Below the pieces are notes generated by a model. That model was not told the origin of the DNA. It ran no database searches and saw only the letters and a list, made by a program, of their open reading frames with translations. From NCBI GenBank assembly GCA_008012115.1, contig SSEB01000011.1:124001-188000 (forward strand): DNA of 64,000 bases, written 5' to 3'. Shown here in pieces: positions 59,408-64,000 of the stretch (positions are counted from its first letter, which is position 1; each line of letters opens with the position of its first letter). The position numbers were made by a program, and so were the translations under genes. The DNA comes from Nevskiaceae bacterium (GTDB taxonomy: Bacteria; Pseudomonadota; Gammaproteobacteria; Nevskiales; Nevskiaceae).

Positions 59408-59498
59408 TGCCGCGAACATTGTTATAAATTATTAATTATTTTTAAATTCGATATATAAAATACAACGATGCCGACGCCCTGGCTGCCAACAGCGGGTG
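59389..59498. repeat. 110-bp AT-island inverted-repeat element, copy 9 (overlaps two genes)
   Basis: Exactly 110 bp between CACCCGCT and AGCGGGTG. TTGTTA (31-36); G33, G62 and C78 kept. The left flank holds a CGCGGC-TGAT-GCCGCG hairpin that includes the rluD stop TGA. The pgeF ATG lies at element positions 80-82, so the element supplies the end of rluD and the start of pgeF. Confidence 0.92.
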
Positions 59499-60241
59499 AG
59501 CCCCTTCTGCCGCTGCTGCGGCCGGACTGGCCGGCGCCGCCGCGGGTGCGGGCCTGTGTCACCACCCGCGCCGGCGGCGTCAGCGCCGGGCCCTACGCAA
59601 CACTCAACCTGGGCGTGCATGTCGGCGACGACCCGGCCGTCGTCGTCGCCAACCGCGCGCGGCTACGCGCTGCGCTGTCCCTGGACACGGAGCCCGTCTG
59701 GCTGCGGCAGGTGCACGGCGTGGCGGTGGCCCGCTTGCCGGCGCCGCCCGACACGCTGGAGGCGGATGCCGCCGTGGCCAGCGACGCGGGCGTGGTCTGC
59801 GCGATTCTTACCGCCGACTGCCTGCCGGTGCTGTTCTGCGCCGACGACGGCAGCGCCGTCGGCGCCGCGCACGCCGGCTGGCGCGGACTGCTTGCCGGCG
59901 TGCTGGAGCAGACCCTGCGCGCGCTGCCGGTGCCGTCCTCGCGGGTGCTGGCCTGGCTGGGGCCGGCGATCGGGCCGCGCGCCTTCGAGGTCGGCCGGGA
60001 AGTGCGCGACGCTTTCGTCGGTGCCGATCCCGCTGCTGCGGCCGCGTTTGCCTCATCCGATGTCCATGGCAAGTATCTCGCCGACCTCTACGCACTGGCG
60101 CGTCTGCGGCTGCGCGCGGCCGGGGTGACACGCATCCACGGCGGCGGCGAGTGCACCCACGGCGATCGCGAGCGGTTCTTCTCCTATCGCCGCGACGGCG
60201 TCTGCGGACGCATGGCGACGCTGATCTGGCTGGCCGACTGA
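59468..60241 (+). CDS. pgeF: peptidoglycan editing factor PgeF (YfiH family)
   Basis: A 257-residue multicopper-oxidase-like-fold protein of the YfiH/PgeF family, which removes wrongly incorporated L-Ser-containing peptidoglycan precursors in E. coli. Zinc-site residues appear in VHGVAVARL, ADCLPVLFC, HAGWRG and GGGECTHGDRERFFSYRRDG. The predicted ATG and first ten residues come from AT-island copy 9. No Shine-Dalgarno is seen in the AT-rich upstream, so a start near residues 12-16 (GTG/CTG) is possible. Confidence 0.93.
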   Translation: MPTPWLPTAGEPLLPLLRPDWPAPPRVRACVTTRAGGVSAGPYATLNLGVHVGDDPAVVVANRARLRAALSLDTEPVWLRQVHGVAVARLPAPPDTLEADAAVASDAGVVCAILTADCLPVLFCADDGSAVGAAHAGWRGLLAGVLEQTLRALPVPSSRVLAWLGPAIGPRAFEVGREVRDAFVGADPAAAAAFASSDVHGKYLADLYALARLRLRAAGVTRIHGGGECTHGDRERFFSYRRDGVCGRMATLIWLAD

Positions 60242-60306
60242 ACGCGGCGGCTTGGGCGAGATGCCTTGCGGCCGCGTTCCGCGCTCTGTTAAAACGCAGG
60301 CTCATC

Positions 60307-60331
60307 GCGACGCACCGATGCGGTGCGTCGC
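60307..60331. other. hairpin upstream of DUF1329 gene
   Basis: A perfect 11-bp stem GCGACGCACCG/CGGTGCGTCGC with an ATG loop, 31 bases before the TTG start of the DUF1329 gene. No T-run follows, so it is not a classical terminator; it could structure the mRNA leader. Confidence 0.5.
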
Positions 60332-60361
60332 GCCGATCCGGCCTGACCAGAGACGATTCCG

Positions 60362-61729
60362 TTGACCCACTGCAAGCGCGGCCGCTGGCCTGGCGGATTT
60401 TTGATGGCGCTGCTGTCGCTGACGGCAGCCGCCAAGGTGACGCCCGAGCAGGCGGCCCGGCTGGGTGACGACCTCACGCCTCTGGGCGCCGAGGCGGCCG
60501 CCAACGCCGACGGCAGCATCCCGGCCTGGGCCGGCGGCCTGACCGCGCCGTCCGAGACTTATGCCGGCAAGGGCGCGCGCTATGTCGATCCGTACCCTGG
60601 CGATAAGCCGCTGGCCACCATCACCGCGGCCAATCTCGAGGCGTATCGCGCTCGCCTCACGCCGGGACAACTGGCGCTGTTCGCCAAGTACCCGGACAGC
60701 TATGCGATGCGTGTTTTCCCGACGCGCCGCAGCTTCGCCAATCCCGTCGCGGTCTACGTCGCCACGCGGCAGAACGCGACGGCGGCGGAACTCTCTGCCG
60801 ACGGCGAGAGCCTCAGCGGCGCCAGCGTCGGCATTCCGTTTCCGATCACCGAGAGCGGCCGCGAGGCGATCTGGAATCACCGCCTGAGCTATCGCGATGT
60901 CTCGGTCCGGCGCTGGAACAACCAGTTCGCGGTGTCGGCCAGCGGCGAATACAACGCGGTGAAGCTGCGCGAGGACCGCTTGCTGCTGTACGCGCGACCG
61001 GACGTGGTGCAGGAAAAACCGGGCAATGCGCTGCAGTTCCTGCTGCAGGTGGCTGTCGAGCCGGCGCGGCTGGCGCATGGCTTCACCCTGATCCACGACT
61101 ATCTCGACGGCACGGCGCATCCCCGCGAAGGCTGGCAGTTCAGCCCGGGGCAGAGCCAGTGGCGGCGCGCCTCCAACCTGTCCTACGACAACTATGCGCC
61201 GGCCACCGACGGCCTGCGGACGCACGACCAGGCCGACATGTTCAGCGGTGCGCTGGACCGCTATGACTGGAAGCTCGAAGGCAAGCGCGAGGCCTACATC
61301 CCGGTCAATGCCTACGCCCTGCACAGCGACCGCGTCAAATACCCGGAACTGCTGCGCAAGGGGCACCTCAATCCGGATTTCGCCCGCTACGAGCGGCGCC
61401 GTGTCTGGGTGGTGACGGCGCGGGTCAAGAAGGGCGGGGTCGGCAATCTCTACGCGCGCCGCACCTTCTACCTCGACGAGGACAGCTGGCAGATCGCGCT
61501 CGTCGAGCTGTATGACGAGCAGGACAATCTCTGGCGCGTGCAGGAGGCGCACAGCCTCGTCGCCTACGACCAGCCCTGGCAGACCACGGTGCTGCAGCTG
61601 ACCTACGATCTGCCCAGCGGCCGTTACCTGGCCGAAGGCCTCGACAACGAGGACGAGGCGGCGCGTGAGCAAGCCGCCGACGCCGCCGCGTTCACGCCGG
61701 TCCGCGCTGCCCGTGCGGCGCGTAAATAG
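60362..61729 (+). CDS. DUF1329 outer-membrane-lipoprotein-sorting-like protein
   Basis: A 455-residue exported protein (signal within residues 1-25, ending TAAAK) of the DUF1329 family, a LolA/LolB-like curved beta-barrel fold implicated in handling hydrophobic molecules. Motifs include AAANADGSIPAWAGGL near the N-terminus and the C-terminal YARRTFYLDEDSWQIALVELYDEQDNLWRVQEAH. The start is TTG at 60362, because a stop lies in frame just upstream; an ATG at 60404 is the alternative. It leads the DUF1329/YCF48/RND cluster, a conserved export trio. Confidence 0.9.
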   Translation: MTHCKRGRWPGGFLMALLSLTAAAKVTPEQAARLGDDLTPLGAEAAANADGSIPAWAGGLTAPSETYAGKGARYVDPYPGDKPLATITAANLEAYRARLTPGQLALFAKYPDSYAMRVFPTRRSFANPVAVYVATRQNATAAELSADGESLSGASVGIPFPITESGREAIWNHRLSYRDVSVRRWNNQFAVSASGEYNAVKLREDRLLLYARPDVVQEKPGNALQFLLQVAVEPARLAHGFTLIHDYLDGTAHPREGWQFSPGQSQWRRASNLSYDNYAPATDGLRTHDQADMFSGALDRYDWKLEGKREAYIPVNAYALHSDRVKYPELLRKGHLNPDFARYERRRVWVVTARVKKGGVGNLYARRTFYLDEDSWQIALVELYDEQDNLWRVQEAHSLVAYDQPWQTTVLQLTYDLPSGRYLAEGLDNEDEAAREQAADAAAFTPVRAARAARK

Positions 61730-61904
61730 CCCGTCAGGGCGTCACTTCCAGTTCGCACAAACTGGCCATGCGCGACACTTTGAGGCAGGCTATGATGACG
61801 ATAGGCTCATGCGCCGGCAGTTCCTCGCGTGATCGAGCACGAAAACTGGATTCGTAAAAAACCTGCGTACGGGTCGCCGCTACGCGCTTTCTGGGGGGCA
61901 GAAG

Positions 61905-63047
61905 ATGACTGGCAACGACAAGAAGAAATGGCTGGCCGCGCTCGGCGCTGCGGCGATGCTGGCCGCGACCGGCTGGGTGCTGGCGGACGACGCCGCGGCG
62001 CCCGCCGCCCCTGCTGCCGCCGATGCCTCCGGCAGCAGCGGTTCTGATGCCAGCGCCGGCAGTGCCGATGCCGGTGCGGGTTCGGGCGAAGCCGCAGCCG
62101 AAGCACCCGCCAAGCCGGTGAAGCCGCTGCCGTCGGAGATCATGCCCCTGGCCGACCGCGGCCTGATGCTGGGACTGGTCAACACCGGCGAGCACATCGT
62201 GACGGTGGGCGACCGCGGCGAGATCCTGGTCTCCAACGACGGCCGTCGCTGGGCGCAGGTGGAGACGCCGGTGCGCTCGCCGCTGACGGCGGTGTATTTC
62301 GTCGATGCCAAGAACGGCTGGGCGGTCGGCCACGACGCCGTGATCCTGCATACCGCCGATGGCGGCAAGACCTGGGAACTGCAGAATTTCAAGCCGGAAC
62401 TGGAAAAGCCCTACCTCAGCGTGCTGTTCCTCGATGCCAATACCGGCTTTGCGGTCGGCGCCTATGGCCTGGCCAGCAAGACCACCGACGGCGGCAAGAC
62501 CTGGACCGATCTCGAGGCGCCGGCCATTCGCGGCGACGAACTGCACCTCAACGACATGATCAAGCTCGGCAACGGCGATCTCTTCGTCGCCGGCGAGCAG
62601 GGCACCCTGGGGCTGTCGACCGACAAGGGCGCCACCTGGGAAAAGCTGCCGTCGCCGTATGAGGCCTCGCTGTTCGGCGCACTGCCGGTGGGCGAGAAGG
62701 GCGCGCTGATCTTCGGTCTGCGCGGCAACGTCTACATTTCGCAGGACGTTCGCGCCAAGCAGTGGACCAAGGTGGAAGTCAACACCGTCGCCACCTTCTT
62801 CGGCGGCGCGCCGCTGCCTAGCGGCGAACTGGCGCTGGTCGGCCTGGCCGGCGAGATCGTCGTGATCAACCCGACCACCAACGCGGTGCGCTCGCTGCGC
62901 ATCCGCAAGAACGAGGTCGACGCCAACGGCCGCAAGATCGACGACGTCGTCAGCAGCACCTACAGCTCGGTGATTCCGTTCAAGGACGGCATTCTCGTCG
63001 CCGGCGAGGAAGGTGTTCAGTCGCTGTCGAGCGTGCAAGCGCAGTAA
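61905..63047 (+). CDS. YCF48-like beta-propeller protein
   Basis: A 380-residue exported protein with a signal to about residue 28 (ending VLADD) and an Ala/Ser/Gly-rich linker to about residue 70. A YCF48/BNR-type propeller follows, with repeats such as GDRGEILVSNDGRRW, GHDAVILHTADGGKTW and GAYGLASKTTDGGKTW. In this gene trio it is thought to be a periplasmic accessory of the RND transporter that follows 30 bases downstream. An ATG preceded by GGGGGG. Confidence 0.9.
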   Translation: MTGNDKKKWLAALGAAAMLAATGWVLADDAAAPAAPAAADASGSSGSDASAGSADAGAGSGEAAAEAPAKPVKPLPSEIMPLADRGLMLGLVNTGEHIVTVGDRGEILVSNDGRRWAQVETPVRSPLTAVYFVDAKNGWAVGHDAVILHTADGGKTWELQNFKPELEKPYLSVLFLDANTGFAVGAYGLASKTTDGGKTWTDLEAPAIRGDELHLNDMIKLGNGDLFVAGEQGTLGLSTDKGATWEKLPSPYEASLFGALPVGEKGALIFGLRGNVYISQDVRAKQWTKVEVNTVATFFGGAPLPSGELALVGLAGEIVVINPTTNAVRSLRIRKNEVDANGRKIDDVVSSTYSSVIPFKDGILVAGEEGVQSLSSVQAQ

Positions 63048-63077
63048 GCACCGCCAAATAAGATCGGGGAGCAAAAA

Positions 63078-64000
63078 ATGAGCGATAACAACGGCGGCAA
63101 GCCGAGCACGGCCACCAGGATTCTCAGCGCCATCGAACCGCTGATTTATGCCAAGCGCTGGCTGACCATGAGCATTCTGCTGGTGATCACGGCCTTCCTG
63201 TTCGTGGAAATGTGCCTGATCCGCACCGACGCGGGCTTCGACAAGTCGATTCCGCTCGAGCATCCGTACATGAAGGTGCTCAAGCAGTACATGGCCGATT
63301 TCGGCGGTGCCAACACCGTGCTGGTGGCGCTGATCCAGAAGGACGGCAACATCTACAACGAGAAGTTCCTCACCGAGCTCAAGCAGGCCACCGACGAGGT
63401 GTTCTTCCTGCCCGGTATCGACCGCTCGCGCGTGTCGTCGCTGTTCACGCCGGACGTGCGCTACATCGAAGTGGTGGAGGGCGGTTTCAAGGGCGGCAAC
63501 GTCATTCCCGCCGAGTACCAGCCGACGCAGGAGATGTTCGACATCGTCCGCGCCAACGTCAACAAGGGTGGCCACGTCGGCCGCTTCACGACCAAGGACC
63601 AGCGCGGCGCGATGATTTTCTCCGAACTGCTGGAAGTCGACCCGGTCACCGGCGAGAAGCTCGACTACGGCAAGGTCGCGGCCATGCTGGAAGACCGTAT
63701 CCGCGGCCGCTTCACCAGCCAGGTGAAGTACGTCTACAAGCTGAAGGAGGACTATGCCACCGAGGACGGCAAGTTCAAGTTCAAGGCGGGCGACGTCGTT
63801 TATGAAGGCTTCACCGATCCGGGCTGGAAGCTGCGCTTCACCACCGTCGATGCACTCAAGAAGGTGGAGGGCGAAGACAAGGCCGAAGTGGTGCCGATCA
63901 AGGGCAGCATGGTCGACGTCAGCACCGAGGACAACCCGCAGTACAACCCCGCCGTCGACGTTCACATCCTCGGCTTTGCCAAGGTCGTCGGCGACGTGAT
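63078..64000 (+). CDS. RND/MMPL-type transporter, 5' part
   Basis: Only the first 307 residues are present; the gene runs off the right edge. It starts with a cytosolic N-terminus, one membrane helix (residues about 32-50) and a large periplasmic loop (DAGFDKSIPLEHPYMKVLKQY onward) typical of the MMPL/HpnN-like RND family that pairs with DUF1329 and YCF48 proteins. It probably exports a hydrophobic compound. A GGGGA site precedes the ATG. Confidence 0.9.
   Translation, partial: MSDNNGGKPSTATRILSAIEPLIYAKRWLTMSILLVITAFLFVEMCLIRTDAGFDKSIPLEHPYMKVLKQYMADFGGANTVLVALIQKDGNIYNEKFLTELKQATDEVFFLPGIDRSRVSSLFTPDVRYIEVVEGGFKGGNVIPAEYQPTQEMFDIVRANVNKGGHVGRFTTKDQRGAMIFSELLEVDPVTGEKLDYGKVAAMLEDRIRGRFTSQVKYVYKLKEDYATEDGKFKFKAGDVVYEGFTDPGWKLRFTTVDALKKVEGEDKAEVVPIKGSMVDVSTEDNPQYNPAVDVHILGFAKVVGDV

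Overview
The window is about 64 kb of high-GC (roughly two thirds G+C) gammaproteobacterial chromosome. Gene order and content are classic gammaproteobacterial housekeeping: miaB-phoH-ybeY-corC-lnt, petABC-sspAB, yraN-lpoA/rsmI, uvrA/MFS-ssb, pilSR, sucCD, bamD/rluD-pgeF and tonB-exbBD. The DUF1329 / YCF48-like / RND-transporter cluster at the right end and the general protein style suggest the Nevskiales/Solimonadaceae (Solimonas, Nevskia and relatives). That placement is inference from protein style, not from a marker search. No rRNA, tRNA, prophage, IS transposase or CRISPR array was seen.

Layout. 0-6 kb: a GIDE-domain/LemA pair on the minus strand, divergent from a tightly overlapping operon (lipoprotein hydrolase, gamma-carbonic anhydrase, HMG-CoA lyase, acetoacetyl-CoA synthetase), then gpmA. 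6-17 kb: periplasmic msrA, a small HExxH protein, a large penicillin-acylase-family lipoprotein, a DUF2238 membrane protein, a fluoride-riboswitch-controlled crcB-DUF190 operon, a Mak-like ROK fructokinase, two small envelope proteins and a PAS-PAS-GGDEF cyclase. 17-28 kb: a serine hydrolase, uvrA, an MFS transporter, ssb, a KdpDE-like two-component system with a low-GC secreted coiled-coil gene, and tonB-exbB-exbD. 28-42 kb: phosphatase, miaB, phoH-ybeY-corC-lnt, the bc1 complex, sspAB, a glycolate-oxidase-like flavoprotein, yraN-lpoA and rsmI. 42-53 kb: a beta-helix/diheme-cytochrome fusion, a DUF2461 protein, a class II aldolase, a NarL-type two-component system with a GAF protein, and pilSR. 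53-64 kb: sucCD, nadE, bamD, rluD, pgeF, DUF1329, YCF48-like protein and the start of an RND transporter.

The main discovery is a dispersed element seen nine times, about every 6.5 kb (3.3-9.6 kb), always between genes. Eight copies are exactly 110 bp, from CACCCGCT to its inverted copy AGCGGGTG. Each has two 22-bp sequence-variable flanks around a 50-bp core of only about 8-14% G+C, bounded by TTGTTA (positions 31-36) and TAACAA (75-80). The few G/C bases in the core fall at mirror positions (G33/C78, C49/G62). The ninth copy (37,686) keeps the left end and core but has a decayed right end. One copy supplies the last codons of rluD and the start codon of pgeF. Fixed length, dyad symmetry and diverged sequence suggest a structurally constrained DNA element, such as a protein-bound chromosome-organising or boundary site, or an old MITE-like family that has taken on a function. 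I do not recognise it as any named repeat family.
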